Assembly (NCBI GenBank): GCA_019747815.1
Contig: JAIEQJ010000066.1
Coordinates: 1 to 49,040, forward strand
Source of the DNA: Hyphomonadaceae bacterium
GTDB taxonomy: Bacteria; Pseudomonadota; Alphaproteobacteria; Rhizobiales; Hyphomicrobiaceae
Length of the DNA: 49,040 bases
Direction of reading: 5' to 3'
Made by a program: the position numbers and the translations under genes
Shown: positions 8,283 through 17,316 of the stretch, piece by piece
How the letters are laid out: each line of letters opens with the position of its first letter
Numbering within the stretch: position 1 is the stretch's first letter
The notes under the pieces: model-generated
Seen by the model: the letters and a program-made list of their open reading frames with translations, nothing else
What the model was told of the DNA's origin: nothing
The model's database searches: none

Positions 8283-10985
8283 ATGCTTTCGAGGTTTGCT
8301 TTCGCCGGGCATGCGCTCAAGAATAGCCGCGGCAATCAACGAAGTCTGCTCCCCGTGCTTCAACGCTCGACACTAATCGTGGAGGGACCGCTCGCCCTGC
8401 GTATGCAGCGGGCTGCGGCTGCGCGCGCCGGCGCGATCGGCCGAGAAATCCTGACGCTGCCGCAGATGGCAAGCCGTCTCGCTGGCGGATTCCTCCGCGC
8501 CGCCGGACCCGAGCACCTTTATCCCCCCATTCGCGCCGCGCTCGCGCAAGGCGGCTTCGCCGAGCTGGAGGCGGTGCGCGACCTTCCAGGCACGCCGCGC
8601 GCGGTCGCGCGATCTCTCCACGCCGTCTGGAGAGCGGACCTTGCCCTTGCCGAGCGAAGCGAAGTGTCGCCACGCCTTGCCGATCTGCATCTGATAGAGC
8701 GGCGCGTGCGCGACGCCCTGCCCGTTGGCGTGCTGTTGCCGGCGGCCTTGCGCGAAGCGGCCATGGCGAGGCTCCGCCATGCTCCGGCGCTCCTCGGGTC
8801 GGTGACCCTCCAAGGCCTTCTTGACGTCGATCCGGTGTGGCGTCCGCTCGTGGCCGCTCTCGCCCGCGCCATTGACGTCGCATGGCGCGCGCCGACCGAA
8901 AGCGACCGGTCCTGGTTTCCCGGGCGTATCGTGCGCCCGGCGCCGGCGGCGGGTTGCCCCGTCGAGGCCGAGGCGTGCGCCGATCCGCGCGCCGAAGCAG
9001 TTGAAGCCATGCGTTGGGCACGGGCGCTGCTCACCCGCGGCATCGCCGCCTCCGACATCGCGATCACGGCAGCTGTGCCCGCTTCATGGGACGATCACTT
9101 GCTCGTGCTGTCGCGCGAGGCGGGGCTGCCGATGCATTTCTCGCACGGCATTCCTGCCCTCAGCACGCACGAAGGGCAAGCCTGCGCCGCGCTGGCCGAC
9201 AGCCTTGTGCAGGGCCTCAGCCAGCAGCGAATTCGCCGGCTCGTCCGCAGGCTTCCTTCCTCATCCTTCCGGAGCCGCTTCCCTGAGGGCTGGTGGGCGG
9301 CACTCCCTGCCGAAGCGGGCCTCTTCACGGTCGATCACTGGAAGCAGGTGCTCGCCAAGCCCGAGGCCAGCGCGGCCGGCGCCCCGCTGCTGGAGCTGGT
9401 CGAGCTCGTTGCGCGCGGCACCGAAGCCGCGGAGGATGCGGGCCGCCTTCTCCTCACCGGTCAAAGCCGCCTTCTCTGGGACGAGGCACTGAGGGTTGCG
9501 CCCGCCGCGGCAATCCACATCTCGCTCGGCGAGCTCCGTCTTCCGGACGCGCTCGATCCCGCCAACAGCATAGCGTGGTGCCCGGCCGCTCATCTCGCGG
9601 CAAGCCCGCGGGCGCATGTCCGCATACTCGGCCTCACGAGTGGGGGGTGGCCGCGCACCGAGCGCGAAGACCCGATGCTTCCGGATCACGTTCTCCCGCG
9701 ACGCACCCTTGAGAGCGTATCGATCACCGAGCGCGACCGGCAGATGTACGACGTCATCCGAATGGCGGCTGATGGCCTGATCCTGTCGCGTGGCCGGCGC
9801 AGCGCGTCGGGCACGGTGCAATCACCGAGCGCCTTATGGCCTTCCTTCGGCGAGATGCGGCTCGCGCGCACGCGCATCCCCGTGCATGCGTTCAGCGAGG
9901 CGGACCGGCTGCTGGCTCGGCCGCGCGAAGCCGCCACCTCACCGCTGGTGGCGGCAAGCCGTCAGTGCTGGCGCGACTGGCAGCTGCCGGCATTGACGGC
10001 CCACGACTGCGCGACGGGAGCCCACTCGGAGGCGGCGGTCGGGCGGGCGCTCGCCCGCCCACAATCCGCCTCCTCGATCCGCCGGCTTCTTCGCGATCCG
10101 GCCGGATTCGTCTGGCGCGAGGCGCTTCACTGGCGCGCGCCTGCGCTTGAGCAGCAGCCGCTCGTCCTGCCGCGCAAGGCGTTCGGCGAGCTGGTGCACG
10201 AGTTGATCCGTCGCGCCATCGAGGCCCTCGAGGCCGAGCCGGGGGTCGGCGTGGCGAACGAAACCGAGATCGGCGACACGATCAATGCGGCCATCGAAGC
10301 CGTCGACCGGTCCTGGCCCCTCGAACGCGCTGTGCCGCCGCCGCTCCTCTGGCAGCACACCCTTCAGGAGGCGGCAAGGCACGCGCTGCGCGCCTTTAGA
10401 GTCGATGACACCATCCTTTCCGATACCCGAAGCTGGACGGAGCTTCCCTTCGGCGAGGCGGAGGCTGTGCGAACCGGACTGCCGTGGGACGCCGTCCGCC
10501 CCATTGCCATTCCTGGCACCGAGATGCGCATGCGTGGACGCATCGACCGCGTCGACCTGCGGCCGGACGGCAGCGCCGTGCGGATCACGGATTACAAGAG
10601 CGGCCGCGCGCCGGAGGATGCGGCCGAGATTGTCCTTGCCGGCGGCGCCGAGCTGCAAAGGGTGCTTTACGCGATGGCGGCGCGGCAGCTCCTCCCCGAG
10701 GTCCGCACCATCGTCGCGCGGCTCGCGTATCTTGCCGGCGAGAGCGGTCCGATGCGACTGCAGGGCGAGACGCTCGACGAGGCCATGGCAGACGCCGCGG
10801 AATTCATCGGCATCGCTGCGCGGATCGTGCGTGGCGGCGCGGCGCCGCCGGGGCCGGATGCACTTGATCCGTTCTACGAAATGCGGCTCGCCCTTCCCGC
10901 CGATCGCGAGGCCTATCTCCGCCGCAAGGAGGAAGCGCGGGATGCGGCCCTTGGCGAGCTCGTGCCCTTGTGGAGGCGTCAATGA
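8283..10985 (+). CDS. AddB-like PD-(D/E)XK nuclease / inactivated helicase
   Basis: About 900 residues. The C-terminal nuclease core reads RGRIDRVDLRPDGSAV, then ITDYKSGRAP (about 750-775), the D...D-x-K pattern of the RecB/AddB PD-(D/E)XK family. QRVLYAMAARQLLPEV follows as the Q-x-x-x-Y motif. Upstream lies a UvrD-like but Walker-A-less helicase fold, as in AddB. At 900 residues it is shorter than typical AddB, and the last 150 residues contain no cysteines, so the AddB iron-sulfur cluster is missing. It overlaps the AddA-like gene by four bases (ATGA), so the pair should be made together as a heterodimer. The start is uncertain: 8268 (TTG), 8283 (ATG) and 8355 (GTG) are all open, and homology only begins around LIVEGPLALR. 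Confidence 0.8.
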   Translation: MLSRFAFAGHALKNSRGNQRSLLPVLQRSTLIVEGPLALRMQRAAAARAGAIGREILTLPQMASRLAGGFLRAAGPEHLYPPIRAALAQGGFAELEAVRDLPGTPRAVARSLHAVWRADLALAERSEVSPRLADLHLIERRVRDALPVGVLLPAALREAAMARLRHAPALLGSVTLQGLLDVDPVWRPLVAALARAIDVAWRAPTESDRSWFPGRIVRPAPAAGCPVEAEACADPRAEAVEAMRWARALLTRGIAASDIAITAAVPASWDDHLLVLSREAGLPMHFSHGIPALSTHEGQACAALADSLVQGLSQQRIRRLVRRLPSSSFRSRFPEGWWAALPAEAGLFTVDHWKQVLAKPEASAAGAPLLELVELVARGTEAAEDAGRLLLTGQSRLLWDEALRVAPAAAIHISLGELRLPDALDPANSIAWCPAAHLAASPRAHVRILGLTSGGWPRTEREDPMLPDHVLPRRTLESVSITERDRQMYDVIRMAADGLILSRGRRSASGTVQSPSALWPSFGEMRLARTRIPVHAFSEADRLLARPREAATSPLVAASRQCWRDWQLPALTAHDCATGAHSEAAVGRALARPQSASSIRRLLRDPAGFVWREALHWRAPALEQQPLVLPRKAFGELVHELIRRAIEALEAEPGVGVANETEIGDTINAAIEAVDRSWPLERAVPPPLLWQHTLQEAARHALRAFRVDDTILSDTRSWTELPFGEAEAVRTGLPWDAVRPIAIPGTEMRMRGRIDRVDLRPDGSAVRITDYKSGRAPEDAAEIVLAGGAELQRVLYAMAARQLLPEVRTIVARLAYLAGESGPMRLQGETLDEAMADAAEFIGIAARIVRGGAAPPGPDALDPFYEMRLALPADREAYLRRKEEARDAALGELVPLWRRQ

Positions 10986-13900
10986 CGCTCGTCGATGTCG
11001 ATCGCCGTAAGCGGGCGTTGACAGACCTCGGTACGACCCTGCTCGTCGAAGCCGCGGCCGGAACCGGGAAGACGTCGCTCATGGCCGGCCGGGTAGCCAT
11101 GCTACTCGCCAGCGGAAAACACCCGAAACATGTCGCGGCGATTACCTTCACGGAGCCCGCCGCGGCGGAGCTGGCGTTGCGCATTCGCGCGACGATCGAG
11201 GGGTTGCTGTGCGGCGACATTCCCAAGGTCCTGGCCCCCGTGCTGCCGCGGGGGCTCTCTCCCGAGCAGCGCGTGGCGTTGACCGCAGCGGCGCAGAACC
11301 TCGACGAGCTAACGGCGACCACCATTCACGGCTTCTGCCATACGATCATCCGTAGTCACGCCGTGGCGGCCGGTCTCGATCCCGGCTTGAAGGTCATGGA
11401 TGCTGCCAAGGCCGACGCGATGTTCGACAGCATCTTCTCGCAGTGGCTCACGGACCGGCTGTCCGGCGTCGGAGCTGCCGCGAACCACGATCCAATCGCG
11501 GTGCTCTCCGAGAGCGATCCTCTCAATATCGCCGCCCGGCTACACAAGCTCGCGCAGCTGCGGCGCAAGCATGCGACGGCCCGTCCGCTGCCGATGCCCA
11601 CGGGACGGCCGGACATTGCGTTTGTCGATGCGGCCGACGCGTTCGCGCGCTGGCACACGGCTAGCATCGGCGACTGGCAGACCGCAGAGATCGTTGAGGA
11701 CCTCCAGACGCTGGCGTCGTTCTTCGCCGAGTGCTTGAGCGGAACGCCGCCTTTCGCCAAGCTGTGGCGCCTCGCCGATCCGCCGCGCGTCAAGTCGATG
11801 CGGAAATGGGCGCTAGAACTCAGGCCCTACCAGCGCAAAACCGCATGGAAGAAGACGCGGGGCCAGGCGGGTGAGCGCCTCAACAGCCAGGCGGAGGCGC
11901 ATTTCGACAGTGTCGACCGCGCGTATCGCAGTCTCCTCGGCCATATCGGCCAGGCGCTCATCACGTCGACCTCCGCGGCGCTCGACGACATGCTTACCCG
12001 CTACGCGCAACGCAAGCGCGCAGCGGCTGTTCTTGACTTCGACGACCTGCTACTGCACGCCCGCGATCTCGTCGCGGGTCGCGAGGACGTGCGCCACGCG
12101 CTCGGCTTGCACTATCAGCACATCTTGGTTGACGAGTTCCAGGACACCGACCCGATCCAGGCAGAAATCTTGTTCCTCATCGGCGCCGAAGCGCGGCCTC
12201 CAAAGTGGCAGGACGCGGTGCTCCGCCCAGGCTCTCTGTTTCTTGTCGGCGACCCCAAACAGGCGATCTACCGCTTCCGAGGTGCCGACATTGGCATCTA
12301 TGAAGAGGCGCGCGACAACGTGAAGGGGCGGAGCGGCGGCGCCGTCGTCCAGGTGACAGCGAACTTCCGTTCGCGCCGCGGTTTAATCGACTTCGTTAAC
12401 AACCGCTTCGACCCCGTGCTATCGCATGCTGAACAGCCCGGCTACGTCCCGCTCTCGCACACGATCGAGGACGGCGACGGCCTGCCGTGCATTGCCAAGC
12501 TGACCGTCGTGCCCCGCGTCGGTGCAAAGGCCGATGGCCAGCGCGACGCGGAGGCGGACGTCGTGGCCGATGTTTGCCAGCGGCTGATCGGCGCCGTCGA
12601 ACTGGATCGCGCCGACGGCTCGTCTTCGTTGCTGCGGCCGGGCGACATCGCGCTTCTGGCGCCGACCCATACCGATCTGTGGCACTACGAGCGCGCCCTC
12701 GAAGAGCGGGGCATTGCCGTCGCGTCCCAGGCGGGAAAGTCACTTATGCTATGCCAGGAGACCCAGGATGTGCTCGCGCTCATGCGCGCCCTCTATGACT
12801 CCCGCGACACGCTCGCGTTCGGTGCCATGATGCGCGGGCCGCTGGTTGGTCTGACCGACGACGAGCTGCTCCAGATCACGGCGGGGCTGCCTGAGGGAAC
12901 TCCTTTCACCATCCGGACTGACCCGGAGAGCGTGGAGCATCCGCTGGCAAAATCGGTCCTTGAGATGCTTCAGCGCCTACGGCGGCGCGCGGCCGTTACG
13001 ACGCCGCTGTTGCTCTTGAGCGAGGCTATTGAGCAGCTCCAAGTGCGCGTCGTGCTAGCGGCGCGGCATCGCAATCGCAACGCCCGCGCGATGGCCAACA
13101 TCGATGCACTTATCGAGCGCGCGCGCGCCTACGAGGTCGCAGGCCTGCAAGCCTTCGTGCAGGAATTGCAGCGGGACTGGGAGCGCCATACGCTTACGCC
13201 CGAGGGCCGAAGCGATGCATCGGACGACTCGGTCCAGATTGTCACCATGCACAGCTCCAAGGGTCTCGAATGGCCGGTCGTGATTCCGATCAACACAGCG
13301 ACGCGCTTTCGCCCGCCGGAAGAGTTCGTGCATCGTCGCTCCGACGATACCTTACATTGGATTCTCGGCCAGACGGCGCCGCCGGAGCTTGCTGCGGCGC
13401 GCGCCGAGGAGAATCTGAGCGAAACCCGCGAGCGCGAAAGGCTGTGGTATGTCGCGTGCACGCGGGCGCGCGATCTGCTGATCGTGCCGTGCCTGCCGTC
13501 CGCTGACGACCGGTCCTGGTGCCGAATCGTTGATCTCGGGCATGATCGGCTAATAGAGCTCGATCTCAGCGGGCTTCCCGAGCCAAAACCGCAGGAAGCC
13601 GCTCCGCTCGCCAACGAGCAGACGCCGGAACGCTTCGGCGCCGAGGCCGAAGCCGTTGCTGCGGCTGCGCCGCCTATGACGTGGCGGCGGCCCAGCGATC
13701 ACGACGCCGACCGCTCGCTGCTTGCCGAGGGCGCCGTCGATCCGACCAATGAAACCGCCGAGGTCATGATCGCGCCGGGTGCGGGGCGGCTGCGCGGTAT
13801 CGTGCTTCACAAGCTCATGGAGGAGTTTCTGACCGGAGAGCTTGAAGAGGCGGAGGCGTCGGTGATCGCCCGGGCGCGCGAACTCCTGCAGCAGCTCGTA

Positions 13901-14245
13901 TCTGCTGAGCTGGAAAGTGCACGCGTCGTTCCCGAGCCGCGCGAGCTTGCGGCGACGGCTCTGCGCACGCTGCGCCTGCCCGAGGTCGCGACGATGCGCC
14001 CCAACCTCGTTCCCGAGCTTGCCGTCTGGGCGGCGGCCGAAGGAACATTGCTGGCCGGGCGCGCGGATGCGGCGGCTTGGGAGGACGATGCGCCGTCTGT
14101 CGTTCTGGACTGGAAATCCGACGTCCAGCCGACGCTCGCGGACCGCACGCAGTACCGTGGGCAGTTGCAGGAGTACATGGCGGCGGTCGGCGCGCCGCGC
14201 GGCGCCGTGGTCTACATGACCCTAGGCGAGGTGGCCTGGGTCTGA
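10982..14245 (+). CDS. AddA/RecB-like UvrD helicase with C-terminal nuclease
   Basis: A 1087-residue SF1A helicase-nuclease. Walker A is EAAAGTGKTSL (about 22-32), motif Ia FTEPAAAEL, motif II LVDEFQDTDPIQ (about 382), motif III VGDPKQAIYRFRGAD, motif V TMHSSKGLEWPVV (about 755) and motif VI RLWYVACTRARD. A C-terminal PD-(D/E)XK nuclease is present, with LAGRADAAAW, VVLDWKSD (about 1039) and QYRGQLQEYM. Length and order match AddA. Together with the AddB-like partner it would form a two-nuclease helicase complex that processes DNA ends. The host should already have its own AddAB or RecBCD, so this is an accessory copy; a role in defence or in protecting or processing element DNA is inferred. 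The four-base overlap with the preceding gene fixes the ATG. Confidence 0.87.
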   Translation: MTLVDVDRRKRALTDLGTTLLVEAAAGTGKTSLMAGRVAMLLASGKHPKHVAAITFTEPAAAELALRIRATIEGLLCGDIPKVLAPVLPRGLSPEQRVALTAAAQNLDELTATTIHGFCHTIIRSHAVAAGLDPGLKVMDAAKADAMFDSIFSQWLTDRLSGVGAAANHDPIAVLSESDPLNIAARLHKLAQLRRKHATARPLPMPTGRPDIAFVDAADAFARWHTASIGDWQTAEIVEDLQTLASFFAECLSGTPPFAKLWRLADPPRVKSMRKWALELRPYQRKTAWKKTRGQAGERLNSQAEAHFDSVDRAYRSLLGHIGQALITSTSAALDDMLTRYAQRKRAAAVLDFDDLLLHARDLVAGREDVRHALGLHYQHILVDEFQDTDPIQAEILFLIGAEARPPKWQDAVLRPGSLFLVGDPKQAIYRFRGADIGIYEEARDNVKGRSGGAVVQVTANFRSRRGLIDFVNNRFDPVLSHAEQPGYVPLSHTIEDGDGLPCIAKLTVVPRVGAKADGQRDAEADVVADVCQRLIGAVELDRADGSSSLLRPGDIALLAPTHTDLWHYERALEERGIAVASQAGKSLMLCQETQDVLALMRALYDSRDTLAFGAMMRGPLVGLTDDELLQITAGLPEGTPFTIRTDPESVEHPLAKSVLEMLQRLRRRAAVTTPLLLLSEAIEQLQVRVVLAARHRNRNARAMANIDALIERARAYEVAGLQAFVQELQRDWERHTLTPEGRSDASDDSVQIVTMHSSKGLEWPVVIPINTATRFRPPEEFVHRRSDDTLHWILGQTAPPELAAARAEENLSETRERERLWYVACTRARDLLIVPCLPSADDRSWCRIVDLGHDRLIELDLSGLPEPKPQEAAPLANEQTPERFGAEAEAVAAAAPPMTWRRPSDHDADRSLLAEGAVDPTNETAEVMIAPGAGRLRGIVLHKLMEEFLTGELEEAEASVIARARELLQQLVSAELESARVVPEPRELAATALRTLRLPEVATMRPNLVPELAVWAAAEGTLLAGRADAAAWEDDAPSVVLDWKSDVQPTLADRTQYRGQLQEYMAAVGAPRGAVVYMTLGEVAWV

Positions 14246-14554
14246 GCGCGCAGCTGTCAGTGTCCGCTGCCCGGAGTCCCGCGGACCTCCCATCGGTTCT
14301 CGTATGGCATGGATCGATCGACAGATGTTCGAAATCTCTGCCACGGGACCTCGGGGTAGCATCACTTGTAATTGAGGTCCGCCTATCTACTAACCCATCC
14401 AGCAGGACGTTCAGGCCACGTCGGCTCGTAGCGGTAAAGCAGACCACGAGACGCGGGGGTGCACGAGGCGTTGCGCGGCGACTGGGCGATCATCTGCAGA
14501 ACGTCTGCGAGGTGATGGGGCAGAGGCGGCAGGCGTAAAGGCCGGCTCTTCCCG
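14246..14554. other. Intergenic gap between addA-like and SIR2-like genes
   Basis: 309 bases between two convergent genes. No frame shows a convincing protein and no tRNA- or repeat-like structure stands out. The minus-strand frame near 14383-14595 is rich in Pro/Arg and looks like chance. Confidence 0.4.
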
Positions 14555-15569
14555 TTAGGCGCTGAGCGCCATCCGGTGGTTGGTGAGCAGATCAACGCAC
14601 TTCATCCCTGTGACATCGATCCGAGGGTTCTTACCCCTGAACATCGGCCCGAGCCGTTCTTGCACAACGACGTACCTGTCGCTGTCCGACAGCCCATGCC
14701 CCGTGCCTAGCATCCATTTAATCTTGGGTCGGTTGCTCCGGCGCGATGAGCTGAAGGTTTTGCGGGTAGTAGCCAAACCCAAGGAACACCACGGTCTCAG
14801 CGGCGCGGATGCGCTCGCGGATTGCCTCAAACATCACGCGATCTTGGTGCTTCTCGGTGAAGGTCTGGATGCGCGAGGCCAGATGGAAGCTGCGCCCGCA
14901 GACAGCCTCGTTGTCGCCGTATGCAATACCGTTCAGCTCTTGCGTGTCGAGCGGCGCAATCGTGCCGTATGGGTGCCAGATCGTCAGCCGCTTGACGAGT
15001 TCTGCCGCCTCCTTTCGCTCGATGGTGTAGGCCCGCATCAGCTCGCAAGTCAGGTAGTGCTCGATGCAGCGGTCATAGTTGAAGCAAACGATGGCAATGT
15101 TGTCGAACAGCTTGTCTCGCGGTGGGCTGCCCTCCAGGAGCATCCTGAAAAAGGTCCAATACCATGTGTCGTCGATGTCGGACCTGCCGCTGATTGCACC
15201 ACCCTTGTCGCCATAAAGCTTTGACTTTCGCTCCCGGAACGCAATGGCCTCGACGATGGCGGCCTTGCCTAGCGTTCTAATGAAGTCGTCATCCGCCTCT
15301 CGATCGATGTATCGATCAATGGATTCCGCCGAGCGCATACCGTTGATCATCTTCCGCGCCGCCCGCAGGTAATGCGGCACCTTCTCCGACCCTGCGTAGT
15401 TCATTAGATCGCGCACGAACGGCTTGTGTTGGGGCAACGTCCCGGTCAGCTCGTTCCGCTCGATGGTCACCAAGCCTGCGATATAGTCCACCAAGCCGGT
15501 GCCGATTGGCAGGCCGACTTCGGCGCTTGCACCCGCGCCAACGATCAGCACCGTGTTGGGTTTGAACAT
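14555..15569 (-). pseudogene. SIR2-like domain protein with an apparent frameshift near 14720-14740
   Basis: Residues 6-20 (VLIVGAGASAEVGLP) form the GAGxS NAD-binding loop of SIR2-like proteins. FNYDRCIEHYL (about 163) and IWHPYGTIAPL (about 197, replacing the usual H-x-H-G) are further SIR2-like landmarks, and VVFLGFGYYPQNL is the late Rossmann strand. The main frame stops at 14718 after EQPTQD. Shifting by +1 just before that stop continues smoothly as PKIKWMLGTGHGLSDSDRY and runs to a TAA at 14555, giving about 350 residues. The continuation has the expected C-terminal pattern of this family. The frameshift could be a real inactivation, a sequencing error or recoding; there is no classic A6 slippery run. 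The start is the ATG with GGGGAAG upstream. It is last in a leftward operon with two unknown genes. SIR2-like effectors in defence systems deplete NAD+. Confidence 0.7.
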
Positions 15570-15640
15570 ACTTCCCCGCCTGTCTGGGCGCAAACCAGAT
15601 CACCGGAACTCGACGCCATCGTGGCGGGCGCGCTTCATAC

Positions 15641-16210
15641 TCAAGCCGCTGCGGCGCGTTCTCGCGGCGCGTTGTCAGGAACCATCGCCCAAGCGTCGAG
15701 CGTGATGCCCGCGTCATAGGGCTGTTTGCGCCAAATCTTGACTCGGAATTTGGCTCGCTGCCCCTGATCCGCTGTCGGTGTTTCAGGAAAGCGGATGAAG
15801 AACTCCATTGCGAAGGGCTGCACGTCGCCCATGCGCCCGCTCATCACACGCGCCGTTGGCGCGGCGATGGGTCCATTGAGCGAGTGATCGCCATCCTTGG
15901 CGAATGCCAACTCGGCATTACGCGGAGAGAGCAACGTTGCTTGCTGGATGCGCCACCCGGATTGTTGGACATCGAAATCACGCTGGCCCTCGGGCGCAAC
16001 GATATGGAGCTGGATTGAGCGCCAGCCATCGACTGACGGACTCTTGTTGATGGTTGCCTGGACGCCAGGGCGACCTTTCCGAGCGTTCTCCCGACGTGCC
16101 CTGATTGCCATATGAACCGGCACGGCAGCGTAGATGGCCGCGATGGTGGCAACGGCGAGCGCAACCAGGGCAATCCACTGGTCAAGGGAGAGGCCGTCCA
16201 AGAACCCCAT
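15641..16210 (-). CDS. Unknown membrane-anchored protein in the SIR2 operon
   Basis: A 189-residue protein not recognised as a named family. One membrane segment is visible at about residues 12-33 (WIALVALAVATIAAIYAAVP), followed by a basic stop-transfer stretch AIRARRENARKGRPG, which suggests an N-terminal anchor with a cytoplasmic body. The body is predicted beta-rich (WRSIQLHIVAPEGQRDFDV, AMEFFIRFPETP). Its ATG overlaps the TAA of the upstream gene by one base (TAATG), so the two are translationally coupled. The SIR2-like gene begins 71 bases downstream on the same strand. In defence operons, a membrane partner beside a nucleotide-depleting effector often acts as sensor or anchor; that is only context inference here. 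Confidence 0.7.
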   Translation of the reverse strand: MGFLDGLSLDQWIALVALAVATIAAIYAAVPVHMAIRARRENARKGRPGVQATINKSPSVDGWRSIQLHIVAPEGQRDFDVQQSGWRIQQATLLSPRNAELAFAKDGDHSLNGPIAAPTARVMSGRMGDVQPFAMEFFIRFPETPTADQGQRAKFRVKIWRKQPYDAGITLDAWAMVPDNAPRERAAAA

Positions 16211-16620
16211 TAGCTCGCCTTTTTCAGCGACGCCTCCCATCCCTCTTTCGAGGCGATCAGCACGTTGCCCAGCATGATGCAGCGGTGGCGTGTCTTGCGG
16301 TCGGTGTCCAACATCTCGACGAACACATGGGTGCCCGTCATCACACGCGCTTGAGCCATCTCTTCGTGGTTGCCCCGGTACTCGACCTGCTGGCGGCTGG
16401 GCAACCGACCGGCGCGGATCATGTCTTCAATCCAGGCGTCGGTGACAGCCATGGCCTTCCCGTCTGGCCACGTCCGCCAATGGTCCTTGTTCGGCTCGAT
16501 GTTGGGAAACTTCGGCAACTTGCCGATCTTGTCGAGCGCCCAGTCAACGGCGCGGCCGGGCGTCACTGCGCCCTGGAAGTATCCGCCCTTGTCAGCTTCC
16601 CATGTGGTCAATGTCGCCAT
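16210..16620 (-). CDS. Unknown 136-aa protein, first gene of the SIR2 operon
   Basis: A soluble, Trp- and Lys-rich 136-residue protein starting MATLTTWEADKGGYFQGAV. No known domain is recognised. Landmarks are DHWRTWPDGKAMAVTDAWI and GTHVFVEMLDTDRKTRHRC. Its TAA is shared with the ATG of the membrane-protein gene (TAATG), so it should be co-expressed with it and with the SIR2-like protein. Upstream lies the 696-base gap to traG, where the operon promoter must sit. Confidence 0.7.
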   Translation of the reverse strand: MATLTTWEADKGGYFQGAVTPGRAVDWALDKIGKLPKFPNIEPNKDHWRTWPDGKAMAVTDAWIEDMIRAGRLPSRQQVEYRGNHEEMAQARVMTGTHVFVEMLDTDRKTRHRCIMLGNVLIASKEGWEASLKKAS

Positions 16621-17316
16621 GGCTGGCAGTAGGCCGTGATTCCCGAGGGATCGGCAACCAGGGCCAAGCGCGCTGTGGACGCAGGCGGATAACCTGTGGA
16701 AGACTGTGTGACGACGCGGGCATATATCCCGGAAGATCAGCGGTGTTATGCGAATCGTTCCATCGCACGCGGATTTACTCGATGCAGAGGTCTGCTTTGC
16801 GTGTCCCCGCAGCTATGTCTCGGCGCGACATCGCGCCCGTCGCGGCAACTCAGGCGTATGGCCGCTTTCTCTGCATTGCCGTCGTCACGACGCACGGGTC
16901 AGAGGTGACAGTACAGGCGTTAGTGACAAGAATGTCCGGTCGGTCAGGGACATGCCGCCGCTTGGCGCGACGCTGACCTGAGATACTCGAGGATCGTCCG
17001 GCGGCGCTGCACGGCCGGCTCGATCGTCGCGTGGTATCCAATGCGTCCCCGGAATTCAAACGCCAGACGTTTGATTTCCGGCATACGGGAACGACTGAGA
17101 CCAAGAGGATTTTGTGGCTCGCCCGAGCGGCCTTGGCATCTGAACTCCCTGCGCCCGGATAGCCTGACAACTGCCATCCAGATCAGTTCCCGTGCTCTCC
17201 CGCACCTTCCTCCGCCTTCCCCCTTTTTGCCGCGTTTCCCCATTCACGCGGCGCCGTCTTCCCCGGCATCGTGAGCCTGCATCGAGCACGTTCGTGCCGA
17301 GGGGGAAAAGAGGGAC
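16621..17316. other. Long intergenic region upstream of traG
   Basis: 696 bases between two divergent operons. Several frames are open for 60-120 codons but none has a recognisable domain. The most protein-like is a 46-codon minus-strand frame, 16944-17084, encoding MPEIKRLAFEFRGRIGYH and on to a stop, perhaps a remnant. The region must hold promoters for both the SIR2 operon and traG, and in related elements the oriT lies near here. A 14-bp inverted repeat is at 17049-17081. Confidence 0.45.
17049..17081. repeat. 14-bp inverted repeat (one mismatch) upstream of traG
   Basis: The arms 17049-17062 (CCGGAATTCAAACG) and 17068-17081 (CGTTTGATTTCCGG) enclose a 5-base loop, with a single mismatch. 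The position, 236 bases before traG, fits an oriT-associated hairpin or a regulatory hairpin. No relaxase gene is present to support oriT directly. Confidence 0.4.

Noticed and set aside
14383-14595. A 70-codon minus-strand frame between addA-like and SIR2-like genes
   Set aside because: No start signal, no domain, and it overlaps the SIR2-like gene's corrected 3' end in another frame.
16602-16976. A 124-codon plus-strand frame upstream of traG
   Set aside because: Composition is unlike neighbours, there is no ribosome-binding site and no recognisable domain; treated as intergenic.
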